A stretch of DNA of 64,000 nt from Topomyia yanbarensis (taxonomy: Eukaryota > Arthropoda > Insecta > Diptera > Culicidae): the NCBI RefSeq assembly GCF_030247195.1, contig NC_080670.1, forward strand, positions 99,286,336-99,350,335, given 5' to 3'. The position numbers and the translations under genes are program-made. Shown in pieces: positions 45,260 through 57,884 of this stretch; position 1 is the first letter of the stretch, and every line of letters begins with the position of its first letter. The notes under the pieces were generated by a model, which was given only the letters and a program-made list of their open reading frames with translations, had not been told where the DNA came from and ran no database searches.

Positions 45260-46031
45260 TAGACCTGTGCGCCGCCGCCGGTAATTTTTAACGCACGCCG
45301 ACGCCGAACGGTAGATCGGCGGCGCGCCGCCGATGCATTTTTCCCGCGCCGATGATTCGCGAACTCTAAAATTGTTGACTCATAATTTTATCCGCAAATC
45401 TAGGAACATTGTCCATGGGCCGAATATACGACGTTAACTGATTGATGATTTATCACATCTTGATCATTATTTGGTATTAGTGGTCGTCCATTGGATTACA
45501 AAATTAAAATAATCTTGATATTTTCTCGAAAACCATTACACGACACTCGTTATATAATTCAAAGATCCATTCTTGCTTCGTCAACTGGTTATGATTGTGA
45601 GCATATAAGTTTCAATTCACCATTCGTGTGCGTGAAATGGTCCACAAATTAAAAAAAAACTTCCACTTTCAAGATATATGAGCCTGAAATTTACGATTAT
45701 GTGCCTGATCCTAATCATTGTACGTAATCAATTTCACTGGAACGCAGTGTATTATTCATTGATTTTTTAACCGATTCTTAATTCTTAATATGCTACACAC
45801 GATTCACCAGTCGAGTTCGTGAAACTGTTCATGATGTAATTCATGAAGTAATTAATTTTCCACATAATCTTATTATACTTACGTAAACAATTACAAGGAA
45901 CTCAGACTATCATTCATGGATTATTCGCTCTGCTTTTTGGTTTTGAAATTTCTATGTGAGCTATTGTGTACAACTGCTAGCAACCAGTCTCATAGGCACG
46001 AGCATTAGATACAAAGACATTACTAGGACCT

Positions 46032-48563
46032 GAGTAAAGCCATGTCAAGTGATCCTCGAATTTTTCGCAAAATCACCGATCTTCATGAGGTATAATTTAT
46101 TGTATAGGGATTATGGTGATTAGCTTTTGGTATAAATATTTCGTTACAATTCCTTTTTTTCTTTAAGATATTAACCCTTAAACTTTATTGCATGATAAAA
46201 TTGAAAATTTTATATCTCAAAAACTACTGAAGATAATTCAATGAATTTTTGCACACTTATGGAATGATATTTGCACTATCTTATAAAAATGTTTTTGGTT
46301 TATAATTATGTAAATAACGGTACTTTGCATCTATTTAAAGTTTTCAGTTGTATTTCTTCTTGTGTTCTTCACGCTAAAAATTTTCAAAACTTATGTCAAA
46401 TTATGCGAAAATCTTTTACCTTCAATAATCTGTATTTATGATTTTTCATTTTTGTTCCTATCGAGAGTTATAGAGGATTTTGTAACTGTGCGCTGTTTCA
46501 ACGCATGGCTCATTTTGATGCAACCCGCGAGAACGTACCTATTGGCAATGCCGCACGTCGCAACGTCCTAATGCGCATCGCTTTGAAGGAGCGTATCTCA
46601 TGTTCAAAAATGGCATCTCTGAGATTAAAGCAAAAAGACAAGCTTTTCTTTATGGATAATTGAAAGTGAATTTTTTCTGAGTAATTTGCATGCTCTTTAG
46701 CGTTATTATATTGTTCAAGAGTTATTTAATTTTCTGTCACTCAATACCTCGGACAAGTGCGCTCGGTTATTGCCAGCCGATGAGCAAAGTTGAGCAGTGG
46801 GCATGTTTTAATCTGCGTTAGCATATTTTTCACAAATTGACATACTTCACCACGTTTTATTTTCACTTGGTTCTGTCTAAGAGGTAGATTGTGAATCTTT
46901 TCTTAAATCCACATAGCTCCTTTTCAGCCATGCGTCATCGGGTCGTGCGTTAAATTACGCGCTCATTTAATTTGCATCAGTGCGAGTGAGAAAACGTTTT
47001 GACGTTTGTTTTTGTTTCGATCGCACTTGGGTGTTTCCCATATAGAGAGAACTGGACGAAATGCTATATTATCTCAAGATATACAATATTTGCTCAAAAA
47101 AACATTCGATTGATTTATGTTATAAATATGGGTCGATCACACGAATGATGTATTCCGTTAAAAAAAATCATAAATATATTCGTCGTATCTTGTTTTTATG
47201 GCATCCATGTGGAGTGATAAATTTAAAAATTATATTGGTCAACACATGTGTAGCATATGCCGTAATGGGCGCAAAAAATACAACGAAAATAAATATGGAC
47301 ATGAACAAAACACAATTTTCCTTAAATTTTCGATTTTACATCCAATGTTTATAGTAATGGGTTCCTCTATAACGCGTTTAAAATATAGGAAAATTTACGC
47401 GTTTAATTTTTCTTCTTATAGTGTTTGCCAAAGTAATGGAACTGGAATATTCGATGACTCAACAGGTACATGCGGAAAACTGTAACGAGGATTTTGAAAT
47501 AAAGATCGTTGATGAATAATTGAAATTCGACAAAAATAAATAATATCGTACCAGAACTTGGAGAACCACCAATCAACAGAATTAACAGAAACAATAGTGA
47601 TAAAAAACCCCAACATCGATGCGATTGAACAACAGATTTTACGTAAACTTTTTTCAAAAGACACATCGTTGTTCACTCGGTGAAAATAAAAACGTGAAAT
47701 AAAATGCTGTTGGCATAAGATTTTCCACTTTCATATAGTAATGTTGTAGACTAAAAAAGAATTTGGATATAACGTAGATGTATTTTGACTAACAAAAGTG
47801 TTTTTAAAGATGTTAATCGTTAGTAGCGTTAAATTATAATAATAAAAAATATATTTAACAACTATAATTTTCGTTGCACTTCAGTCAAAAAAATTTAACG
47901 CATCTCAAAATATCCGGAAAAAATTACCTTCGATAATTCGTATTGAAAAGTTTGCCCTTTTGCGCTAATCGAGAGATATGGTTTCTTTTAGTCATGCGAT
48001 GCGCACTTCCTACACGATGCGCTTTCTGACGTAGTGACGTGCGACGTTGCCAATATGAACGTTCTCGCGGGCTGCATCAAAGTGGGCCGTGCGTTGAAAC
48101 AGCGCACTGTTACAAAATCCTCCATAACTCTCGATAGGAACAAAAATGAAAAATTATAAATACAGATTATTGAAGGTGAAAGATTGCCGCATAACTTAAC
48201 ATACGTTTTGAAATTTTTTAGCGTGAAGAACACAAGAAAAAATACAATTGAAAATTTTAAATAGATGCAAAGTACCGTTATTCACGCAATTATAAAGTAA
48301 AAATATTTTTATAAGATAGTGCAAATATCATGCCATAAGTGTGCAAAAATTCATTGAATTATCTTCAGTAGTTTTTGAGATATAAAATTTTCAATTTTAT
48401 CATGCAATAAAGTTTAAGGGTTAATATCTTAAAGAAAAAAAGGAATTGTAACGAAATATTAATACCAAAAGCTAATCACCATAATCCCTATACAATAAAA
48501 TATACCTTAAGAAGATCGGTGATTTTGCGAAAAAATCGAGGATCACTTGACATGGCTTTACTC
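46032..48563. mobile_element. Nested foldback element (2.5 kb) with ~570-bp inverted arms
   Basis: Outer ends gagtaaagccatgtcaagtg and cacttgacatggctttactc are exact complements. The arms run to about 46600 and from about 47990. The same frame appears in each (46362 plus; 48233 minus, starting MFFTLKIFKTYV and MFFTLKNFKTYV) because of the inversion, not as a gene. ACCT flanks both sides (46028-46031, 48564-48567). The arms differ by scattered substitutions, so they are older than the 7-13 kb foldback arms. The loop has a short coding-like block near 47427-47519 (SMTQQVHAENCNEDFEIKIV), unrecognised. Confidence 0.8.
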
Positions 48564-49348
48564 ACCTGTAATCCTGTTATTCCTTTGTTAAAATTCAGAG
48601 AAATGTTCGGAATTAAATGAAACTGCGCTGAGCAAAATACATTACCTAGCCAAAATTCATGTCCGTGAAATAATTTAGGAAACTATAAGACACGTGACTC
48701 TGTGTAAAAAATCCAACGGTATGCTCAAGATTAAAATATCACGATAACACGACGAGAATTTACGAAAATCGTTGCACGTCGTTCAATTCTTGACTGTTTT
48801 AGTCAATAAAGTTAATACAAATCAATGTTTCATCGAGTTATGAATTAGAATCATAAAAATATTAAACATTCAGACACAACCACCTACTAAACATTTCAGT
48901 ATAATGTCTTTTTTTACGTGAACTAGTTTTTTGAAAACACAAAATTATTTTCAATACGAGGTTTATTTATAATTGATTGAATCGTCACCTATTTTATTTT
49001 TTTTCCCCGAAGAATAGTTGAGCAAAGTGATCTTGACTTTTCGCGACGCTGGTGCACAGATGTGGCGATGCAGAGGGTAAGATTTCTAGTCTCATAAATT
49101 ATTCATCGTGTGATCTAGCCCCACTCAAGAAAGATTTTCAGTGTCAGTTGCACCAGCCCGGTATCACAGACAAATAAGACGTAACACGAGATGAATTTTC
49201 ATCACTCGTAGAAAAAACGGTCGATTTCAATTACAAATCGGTGACGTTAGTGAGATTTTGACACAGAGCTAATTGCGTTACTTAGTTTCCGCACCCACCC
49301 GAAAACGTTACGGTCTTTTTAATCTCATGCAAACCAAAACAAACAATA

Positions 49349-49941
49349 TGGGCCGGAAATGTAAAATTCATTCTTGTCGAAGTGCCCAAAGTGGGAGTTG
49401 TTCACAACCATTTCTTAAGTTACAACACGATGCCGATCGGTGAGTAAGCACATAACAGGACGTTAGTAATTTAATTGATTCGGTGTATCGAATGTATGCA
49501 ATGGATTAGAATTCGTTGGTCCCCGGAACTGCTGGAGAAATTGGCAGGGTGCAGGTGCTACAAAAACTAGAGAACGCTCAGACCATTTTCAATCAGACAT
49601 GTTTAGTGATCAGTTTCAACCTAACAGGAGCTAACACGTCAAGTCGTGGAATGATTATGATTGATAGTAACTGTATATTTAGGTTTCGTCAGGGTGTAGA
49701 TCTGTATTATTCCAGCAAATCGAGCATACTTTGCACTCAAGATAGAAGCATACCGTACGTTGTAAGAAAATGTAGTGCCAGGGAATCGTATTCCTTATCA
49801 TTGACGATTTTGTACTTACAAGAAGTAAAAGTAAACACCAGCCTGGAAAATGAAGTAATGTCTACATTGAAAGGTGTCCTTACACGATCATTAAAAGTGA
49901 CATTTCTGCGCAGTAATGCCAATAATAACACCTTGTGTTAG
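49349..49941 (+). pseudogene. THAP-like zinc-finger remnant inside the 6-kb element
   Basis: An ATG at about 49358 opens MGRKCKIHSCRS...CSQPFLKLQHDADR, ending at a donor-like GTGAGTAAG. About 70 bases on, a frame reads EFVGPRNCWRNWQGAGATKT then RSDHFQSDMFSDQF and stops. The order Cys-x4-Cys, then (C)SDHFxxDMF is the C2CH layout of THAP DNA-binding domains; the third Cys reads Arg here. THAP domains occur in P-element-type transposases. A longer frame overlaps in another phase (49516-49941) without a recognisable domain. The proposed intron and joining are uncertain. Confidence 0.4.
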
Positions 49942-51360
49942 GGTTCCAGATATCTGCGGGATTCTAAAAGAGCGACGGTAAACAACCCAGGGACAACTTG
50001 ACAGATAGTTCTTGTTTCATATATGCACCACCACCACCGATTTGATGCTGGCGCTAGTATGCCTTCTCTGTATGAGTACCACGAACAACGAAACGAAAAA
50101 GTTTCATGAGAAAAGCGTGTTTCGTTACGTGTGTTATGAACGCCGTCAATTCGGCTAGAACAACATTTAGAAAAAGCTTATTCCAAAATGTGAATAAAGA
50201 AAACTATTATTAGAGAATAAATTTATCCCTAACTGAAAACCGCCCAGCAAAGTTACATAAATCTTATTATATATTTAGCTGGAAGTCGTTGTTTTTAACA
50301 ATCGGCTCTCTTCCCTCCTAAACATGTTTTGGTTTTCTTGTTGTGTGAAGTTTGAAACCGTTCAATCATTGGTGCTTTTTATCTCGAGAAATGTAAATGA
50401 AAAACATTTTGGCCAATGAAAGTACATCACCACCAAGCTTAACCATTCGTTTTGAATATAATTTGTGTTTTTATTAGAATTCTAGCAGCAAAAAGAAATG
50501 GTAGAAATGGTAGAAATGTTTAAATTGATTATTTTTCACAGATATGGAAAATAATAAATGGGATGCGCCTTTTTCAAATTTTGCTCCATTCGAGCCGCCA
50601 TGACATCACCAAATCACCCAAAAATTTACTTATGAATTCAATATATGGGAGCTGTCAATTGTCCCCGGGCTTACGGTAAAGATGACTAAATAGAAACAAA
50701 AAACAATGAAACGACAACAACAATTAATTTCCCCAAACAAAACAAAAACTGTTTTACCGTTGCTTAGTATCCCAAATATAGAACAATAAATAATTATTAT
50801 GGGTCATTGAAATACAGTCGTTACTCTGCATTCTTCAAATTTGTCCATTGCAATCATTATTTCATGCGAAGTCGTAGGTTGCGACATCGCCAATTTTTCT
50901 GTTTCGTTCTTCAAATTTTACAACTGCAAAAATAGTTCCACCTTTCATTTATTATCTTGCATTTGGCAAGCAGGGTGGTCACTATTGGAGCATCAGTTGA
51001 AAAAAAAATTGATATGGTTGCGAGAATTACATTTTGTGCAATGTTTTCAACAGATGTCGCTAGTACATCGTGGGCGATGATTTTTTAGATTTTCTTCAAA
51101 CTGTAACGTTTGTTTGTATGTGCTGTGAAGTCTGTTACAATAGCAACCGAAAATTTGGGAAAGGAATTGTACTGTTAAGAATTTTTTTTAGTTACCTAAG
51201 CGTCAAAATTCGTCACGCCGACACACGCCGCCACCGATAGGGTCCAACGGCGTGACGCCGCCAACGCCGCCGGCCAGAAATGTCGTTTACGCCGCCGCCG
51301 ATTAAAAATGCATCGGCGCACACCTCTAGTTCCATTCAATGAAAAGGCACCCCTCTAAGA

Positions 51361-51476
51361 ACGGTTGGTTTCAAAATCGTCCAATGAAGGACGTTCGTTG
51401 GACCAATTTGGACAACGTCCAAATAACCGTTCAACGAACGTCCATCATTGGACCCGTGTTGAACGATTTTGAAACA
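51361..51476. repeat. Hairpin repeat
   Basis: tttcaaaatcgt and aatgaaggacgttcgttg pair with caacgaacgtccatcatt and acgattttgaaa downstream. Confidence 0.65.
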
Positions 51477-51655
51477 ATTTTTTGGACGTCTCAGTGGGAC
51501 CTTTGGTGAGCATTTTGACTGAATAATTGGAGTAAAAATCGGTATGGTTTTTAAATAAAATTTAAAACAAAACTTCGAAAATGTCATCGCCGTTTTCTCT
51601 GTTTGGGTCAAATGCGAGTTTCGCTGTTTTCAAAAATCATGCTTGAAATAGGTTT

Positions 51656-51811
51656 GTTCCAGTACACGGAAGTCACTCCGGAGTAAACAGGAGCAAAAAA
51701 TCTTTGCTCCTTTTTTCTCCGGCTTGCTACCTGAAGAAGAAAAAGGAGAAGAATAGAGTACAGGAACGATTTTCTCCGGAGTACTTCCAGTTTCTCCTGG
51801 TACTGGAACAG
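51656..51811. mobile_element. Hairpin MITE (156 bp), ends GTTCCAGTAC
   Basis: gttccagtacacggaag and actccggag are mirrored by ctccggagtacttcc and gtactggaac. It lies immediately 5' of the 51832 MITE. No clear target duplication. Confidence 0.65.
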
Positions 51812-51831
51812 GCCTAATGTTTAATTGGCTC

Positions 51832-52261
51832 CAGGGTTGCCAACCTTCCAGATTTATCTGGATTCTTCCAGATTTCTAAGCGTCGTCCAGACATACAGAT
51901 TTTTGTTTTTCTGATCCAGATTTCAGAAAATTTGTCCAGATTTATCCAGACAATTTGAAAAATAACAAAATGAGATACAAGAATGCATCGTTGATTTTTA
52001 AACAACCTTTTCGAGCTACGATTTTGAAAACAAAACATTTTAGAATAGCAGGAAACACAAAATGACAAAGTTTTTGTTCGCTAAAAGCGAATAAATTTTG
52101 TTAAGTTTGCATCAGTTGGAAATTTCAACAATCCAAGATGCTGAAAGCTCACAGCCTCAAATTCAATCCTCAAGCTTTTTCCAAAAATTAGGCCATCCAG
52201 ACAATTCCCGACTTTTTCGAAAATTATTACAGACTTCTTGGAAAAACACTTGGCATCCCTG
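51832..52261. mobile_element. hAT-type MITE (430 bp), CAGGG ends
   Basis: 8-bp duplication ATTGGCTC (51824-51831, 52262-52269). Ends CAGGGTTGCCAACCTTCC and ACTTGGCATCCCTG. Repeated ccagattt words inside. The flanking repeat has an uninterrupted relative at 42950-42965 (gagagccaattgac). Confidence 0.92.
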
Positions 52262-52418
52262 ATTGGCTCTCAAACGTGAAACTTTTTCGCTCGATGCGCC
52301 AACTAGATCTCATTTTTAGTACTAGTCAAATGGACTGGAATCAACACAGCGGGGAAAAAGGCCAGCAGGAAAAACGATCGCTGCGCCACCTACATGTCAA
52401 AAATTAAACTACAAACCA

Positions 52419-52690
52419 CGCCTTTTCCCGCTAACTTCACACACTCTGGCAGGAAAAAATAATATATGCTCCGCCTTTTCCCGCTAACTTCACACATTCT
52501 AGCAGGAAAAAGTAATATATGCCCCACCTTTTCCTGCTAACTTCACACAATCTAGCAAGGAAAACAACAGTATGGCCCGCCTTTACCTGCTAACATCACA
52601 CCATCTAGCAAGGTAAACAAATATAAGGGCCCGCCTTTTCCTGCTAAGTTTACAGAATCTAGCCAGAAAAATAAAAAATTCCTGCTATCT
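52419..52690. repeat. 53-bp tandem array, five units
   Basis: Units start at 52419, 52472, 52525, 52578 and 52632 (periods 53, 53, 53, 54). Each has cgccttttcc(c/t)gctaa, cttcacac and tctagcaggaaaa-type words. Divergence rises toward the 3' end. Confidence 0.92.
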
Positions 52691-52975
52691 TCCACAACAT
52701 GGTAGAAAAAATTGAAAAAAAAATCTTGCAAATTTTCCTTACTTTGTATTTTCAAGAGTACCTAAATGTATACCGCTGGTTACATACTTTCATTTTTCAC
52801 GCAGATGAACGGCCTATTCTATCAAATTAGGGGCAGAAAAAATTTAATTTAGTTGTTAGGGGGCAAACAAAAAAGATAACAAATTAGACATTTAACGATA
52901 CGACGGATTGATTTTTGGAAAAAACGTAGTTCTAGATAATCAAACTGGTGTTAAAGAAAATGAAAGAGTCGAACA

Positions 52976-53052
52976 CTGCCGCTAGAAGCATAATTGTCCC
53001 ATGTGTATAGGGTTTCCCATAGCACACGGGACAGTTATGCTTCTAGCGGCAG
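52976..53052. mobile_element. Tiny hairpin (77 bp), miRNA-like or micro-MITE
   Basis: ctgccgctagaagcataa pairs with ttatgcttctagcggcag, and tgtcccatgtg with cacacgggaca, around a loop tatagggtttccca. GAACAC lies on both sides (52971-52976, 53052-53057), consistent with a small transposed hairpin. A pre-miRNA-like fold is also possible; sequence alone cannot decide. Confidence 0.75.
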
Positions 53053-53535
53053 AACACAACCTGATCAAATGGGTCGTTAGACCAAAAGGCTATTCAATTG
53101 AAAAATATATGCATTATATAGTATTTTGGCGTTTTTTATTTTTGCGAATCTACTGGGTCCATATGGAAGAGTTAATTTTTGTTATAACTAGTTTCTTTTT
53201 CCCTCTCGTGAGGCTTTTTACTACAGCTCAGTTGGCTACATGTTAAAGGTGGTAAAATCATGAAGCACTTCAGCACCAATATCTTCCTCATTGGAGTCCA
53301 ACCTATCACTGACATTCACATTCAAACTTGATTAATTCATAATTCTTTAGCAGCTTTCTAGTTCCCTCTTGAGCGTTCTCTGTAATTCGGATTGCTAGAC
53401 GGAAACTTATATTTTCATAAACCTCATTAGAGTACAGTTCGAACGCAGACCCTATCATCCAATGCAGCGACCAAAACTGGCGTAGGCTTTCCATGGACAG
53501 TCTGGCTTACTGTCAGCAATCATTGCACTACGGCA

Positions 53536-53815
53536 CACAGTGGGACGGAATCAAAAAAAGCCGGACATTGATATTTGGGACGAAATTATTGGTTAAGGCA
53601 CTTTAATGTCTTCGGAAAGATTTCTTTATTTTTTAAGTAGTTTAATATAATGTTGGGAAATTTTTATTTAAGTGGGTATATACACAGTTTAATATAACAT
53701 TATATTCAACTACTTAAAAAATAAAGAAACCTTTCCGAAGACATCAAAGTGCCATAACCAATAGTTTCGTAGCAAAAATTTAAATGTCCGGCTTTTTTGA
53801 TTCCGTCCCACTGTG
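53536..53815. mobile_element. Palindromic MITE (280 bp), ends CACAGTGGGACGGAATC
   Basis: The arms are inverted copies over about 130 bp each (agccggacat, aaggcactttaatgtcttcg and complements). The 5-bp repeat CGGCA flanks it (53531-53535, 53816-53820). Confidence 0.88.
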
Positions 53816-53820
53816 CGGCA

Positions 53821-54335
53821 CTGGAAAATCGAGAGAAAAAAATATTAGAACTCCGACACATATCTTCTCGATTCTCAACTTACTCTCAATGATAACCGCG
53901 TTATTCTAGACAACTTTGCGCAGCTCTGACGGTAGTCGTATAACATTCGTTTTTGGGACACTGGCGTATTGTGCAGTACTAATTAGACTCTCCTTCCTGC
54001 AGTACGACCGCTTCATATTGCTCGATGAATCTGGAAGTAATCACCAAGGTTTCAGGTTACTATGCATCGATTATTTCAAGCTTTTGCATCTAACGGATGT
54101 AGTTTTTTCGAACAAACTCTGCTGATCATTATTTCTATTTATAACAATTTTAAAATAATCTATAGGAAATAAATGTTTGGCAATGAAATAACCATGCTTC
54201 TAACAAAATAAAAGAAAAAGCTGACAGTTTTCGGATCGGTATTCTTGCGAGCCTGATCTTGCTTCTACCCAGGTAACCAATAAGCATGCAAAATGCGTCT
54301 TAACGGCTACCTGATAGGCATTTAAGTTGTTTTAA
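53821..54335. other. No gene recognised
   Basis: Only short frames; nothing assignable. Confidence 0.4.
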
Positions 54336-55717
54336 GGGGCCATGCATAAATGACGTAGCATTTTGGGGGGTAGGGAGGGTATACCAAATTTGTGACGAAG
54401 TGTGACGAGGGGGAGGGTAGGGTCAGAAGTTGTGCGACGTAGCATTAAGTTTAAATTTTTTTGACGGGCACCCGTTAATTCTGGGGGCAGATCACTTGTG
54501 ATGCATGTTTAAAAATCAGCTAAATTAAATGCATTTCTTTCCATCAAAATAAAAATTCAAAATGTATTTTGCGTTGCGTACAGTGTATTTTGCGTTGCGT
54601 GTAAGACGTCAAAACCCTACAAAAAATCAGTCCTACATTCAATAAAACGTCGAACAAAGTGAATCAGCGTAGGACATTTGTTAAACAAAATTTTCGGCGA
54701 GGGAGTGCAAAGTTGATGCAAAAATGGAAATTAAATGCATTTTTTCTAATTTGATGCAAATTTGTTATATATTTCTAGAGTGATCTGCCCCTAGTATTAA
54801 TTAGATTAATTAGAGAAAACAATTTAATGTTCCTCCATTCCCAAGTTGCTTTTCATGCGGTTTTTCATTTTGTAAATTTTACTGTTCGAGGAATGGCAGG
54901 CTCGCAAAGAAATTGAAAGATTTTTCATGCGGATTTAAATTTCCACATTAGTTAGCTAATATTGCTAACTAGTAGACTTATTTTGGTAGCTGAATTAAAT
55001 TTTCTTTCGGATTCAATCAAAGAAAATTTAGTTATTTAGTTGAGGTTATACCACAGACTAACAGACATAACACTATGAGGGAATTCCCTAAAAAACATCG
55101 ATCCGACAATTTTCGCAGAACACTAGCTCCACCTTTTATTCACGGTCCCAAACACTCAATTACTGGTGGGTTTCCCCTCAGGTTTGGGAATAATTTTCAC
55201 TAATGGTCTATCCCCCATATGCTTGTTCATATGTCAGTGGCGCCATAATTTCAAATGTGGCCACAGTCCCAACTGTAAATATATTTAAAATGACCGTTAA
55301 AGCGGGCGAAGCTTTGTTTTTGAGTGTTATGTCTGTTGGTCTGTGCGTATACTTCCTAAAATCGTTGACCGCTGCAGGATTGTGAACTTCTTTTCATGCT
55401 ATATGACATGTAAAATGCTAAACAAAACTATCCACATTATATTTGTCATAAAATGGGCTTGTTTAGTAGGCAATTTGCTGTTATAATGAAAATGTTGATA
55501 AAAGTCGTCAAACATTTTGAAAGGACATATATTTAAAAGAATTGAAAAACATATGTAATTTTTTCATCTCCCTGTCGCGTTGTATGGGGGGGGGGGATTA
55601 GTAAGATGCTACGTCATTTACAAGGGGGAGGTTAGAATTTTGTGACCAAATGCTACGAGGGGGGAGGGAGGGGTCGAAAATCGCCAGAAAAAAGCTACGT
55701 CATTTGTGTACGGCCCC
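54336..55717. mobile_element. PIF/Harbinger-like non-autonomous element (1.38 kb)
   Basis: Ends GGGGCCATGCATAAATGACG and CGTCATTTGTGTACGGCCCC are flanked by TAA (54333-54335, 55718-55720). Subterminal 'gtgacgaggggga' and 'tgctacgaggggg' words occur near both ends. A 3-bp TWA duplication with GGGCC ends is typical of Harbinger. The interior frame 55203-55385 is unrecognised. It contains a nested MITE at 54481. Confidence 0.82.
54481..54794. mobile_element. MITE nested in the Harbinger-like element
   Basis: Ends CTGGGGGCAGATCACT and AGTGATCTGCCCCTAG, with cgTTAATT and taTTAATT at the two sides (imperfect 8-bp duplication). Encodes nothing. Confidence 0.75.
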
Positions 55718-55720
55718 TAA

Positions 55721-56304
55721 TACACTGTTGATACAAGCCATAGAAATATTACATTAATTTCATGCCAAATGAAACTAATTCAGTATATTTCTTATTATGA
55801 CATAGCGTATGTTTTTTTCAAGCTAGATTGTTTACTTTTCTCGGAATTGGGACTCCCAGCAAACAGACTCAGAATCGGTGAATCATTAGAATGACAAGTA
55901 GCAGAAATCAATCAGAATTCTTGGTAGTTTGATTCAGAGGAACAATCCCATAATCTTTAATGGAAATAAACATCCCGTACATTTGAAAATACTCCCAGGG
56001 GACGTGAACATAAATAAATCCGAAACTTCCTACTAGCATCAGTAGGAAATTTTTGATCAAGAATTCGCTCATTTTATCGACATAAACAATGGTTTAATGT
56101 TTACCCTAAATAGTGAAACTCTGAAATCTTGCAAGTTCGAAGTTTACATTGCGATGGATCATTTTGTTTAGATATATAGGTTGCATTATAAATCAACACT
56201 CGTTGGGGGAATAGAATCGAAACCAACGCTCGATGAATTGAGATTGCAAAACACAAGATTGTACGCAGCTCACCTGGGTTCGCTTCCACAAGAGATTACT
56301 CTAA
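55721..56304. other. No gene recognised
   Basis: AT-rich, no supported feature. Confidence 0.4.
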
Positions 56305-56378
56305 CCAGAAAAGAGGCGAATGACCCTAAGGTTAAAACCTCTATAATTAAAATAATAAAAAATAATACAAAACACAAG
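56305..56378 (+). mobile_element. SINE 3'-end fragment
   Basis: gaggcgaatgaccctaaggt and ttaaaacctctataatt, then an A-rich aataataaaaaataat tail. It matches the body of the SINE at 23655-23775; the tRNA-like head is absent. Confidence 0.75.
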
Positions 56379-57884
56379 AATCCGAATTACGAGTCGCTTC
56401 CGATAAACTTGCAAGAATGAGTTCAGCCATAACTCTAAGTTCAGTTGGAATTCCGGCTGGATTCTGCCAGAATTCAGGCTCTAGTGACGCAACCGAGTCT
56501 AGTACAACCAGTAGGAATTTCGGCTGATTTTACTTAGGAGCATCTCAATTTTACTGAGATGCATCTCAATTTTTGAAATATTGCGCACTTCCCACCAACC
56601 TGGACTTCGCACTTTCAAAGTGCGAGTGATCTGAAAACTGCGAGCTGTCAAAACACATGTATTTCCAGTGATAGAGATGGTACTTTCATAGACAGACCAG
56701 TCGAACTAACCAGTCTATGAGAAGAATTTAATGAAAGAGTGGTAAGTGCGCAGTGCGGTTAGAATCCAGTTTTTAGTGCCACAAACAATAAATTTAGATA
56801 ATACTGCAGTGATTAAATATAATACCGCGTTGCTCAAAAATTACCATTGGGTAAGCCTAATTAGAAATTCTAATTCTCTAAACAATAAAATTTGACATAA
56901 TGCTTAATTGTTCGTTAATCTTGAAAAATCACTAGTAATTCCATTTGTACTAATTTTATTATTTGCGTTTATGAAATTATTCTACTTGCATTCTACAATA
57001 TCATTTAAACGTCAAAATTGAGTAACATTCGGTTTCAATTGATTATTCAACAAAAATACAATGCGTGCATACAATTGTACATTTTAGTACACTAATCCAT
57101 AAAAATTATGAAATAATTCACCAATACGCATAATACATTGCATTTCGTGAACAATACACAAATACGTTTTTAATGCGCTAATACGTAAGAATTATGAAAG
57201 AAATAACCAATAGTCGTCAATACACAAAATACATGTCATTTCGTGAAAAATACACAAATACGTCTCTCAATACGTTAGCCTGAATCGAAAATACTAGAGT
57301 GAGTCGCCCCTCGCATCGAACACACCCTTTGCAGCACTATGGCGTCGAATTTTATGTTCAATCGCAGAAGGGGCGACAAATCTAGAGGTTTCATAGAAAC
57401 CGTTTTACCGTGACGGAAACGAACAGATCTTTCCTACTCGTTATATCGCAATCGAGGTCCATTCTTTACAGATGGTACATAGACGAGGGTCAAGTGCAAT
57501 TCATCTTCATCTGAAAAGAATAGAGACTTTTGTGCATCGTTTGTTTTTATGCGCTCGTAACCACTTCAGTGTGCATGATAAGGTTCTCCAAACTCTTCGT
57601 CATCAGAAAAGGTAACAGCTTCGGTGCGAATCTTTTTCACTAGTATTACATTTGGCGTGCTTGCAGTTATTTTTCATTCCAGCATCTAAAAGTATCAAAA
57701 TTTAACCTAGTTATTGAAACGAACAAATGTTAAAAAATACCAGCATAATCGGTGCATTTTTAAGAATGCCTACAGATCCGGCTAGAATACTCCATTTGCC
57801 GGGAAAATATCAAACAAGACGAATCTTCTCCCTCTGATTCCCGGAAATTTTAGATGTAGGCTCGCAGATTTCATCATTTTCATT
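56379..57884. other. No gene; repeat fragments and a ~100-bp tandem pair
   Basis: About 56430-56530 is a fragment of the 5008-type palindromic MITE (ggaattccggctggat, ctctagtgac). At 57075-57285 a unit of about 100 bp with 'cgtgaacaatacacaaatacg'-type words occurs twice. At 57296-57405 a short inverted pair (gtcgcccc / ggggcgac) flanks a GC-richer core. Confidence 0.5.

Larger units (their letters stand above)
45260..51328. mobile_element. 6.07-kb TIR element with 8-bp target duplication and CGGCG-rich ends (hAT- or P-like)
   Basis: GTTCCATT is duplicated at 45252-45259 and 51329-51336. Inverted ends are TAGACCTGTGCGCCG and CGGCGCACACCTCTA (two mismatches). About 110 bases inside each end are packed with CGGCG/CGCCG words, in sharp contrast to the AT-rich surroundings, suggesting repeated binding sites. 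The interior holds a nested foldback (46032-48563), a THAP-like coding remnant (49349-49630) and unrecognised sequence. Eight-base duplications are made by both hAT and P transposases. The TAGA...TGTGC end looks hAT-like, while a THAP domain would favour P. Confidence 0.75.

Noticed and set aside
46362..46571. Frame starting MFFTLKIFKTYV, recurring at 47988-48233
   Set aside because: Both lie in the inverted arms of the nested foldback. The similarity is that of the DNA and there is no sign of selection on protein.
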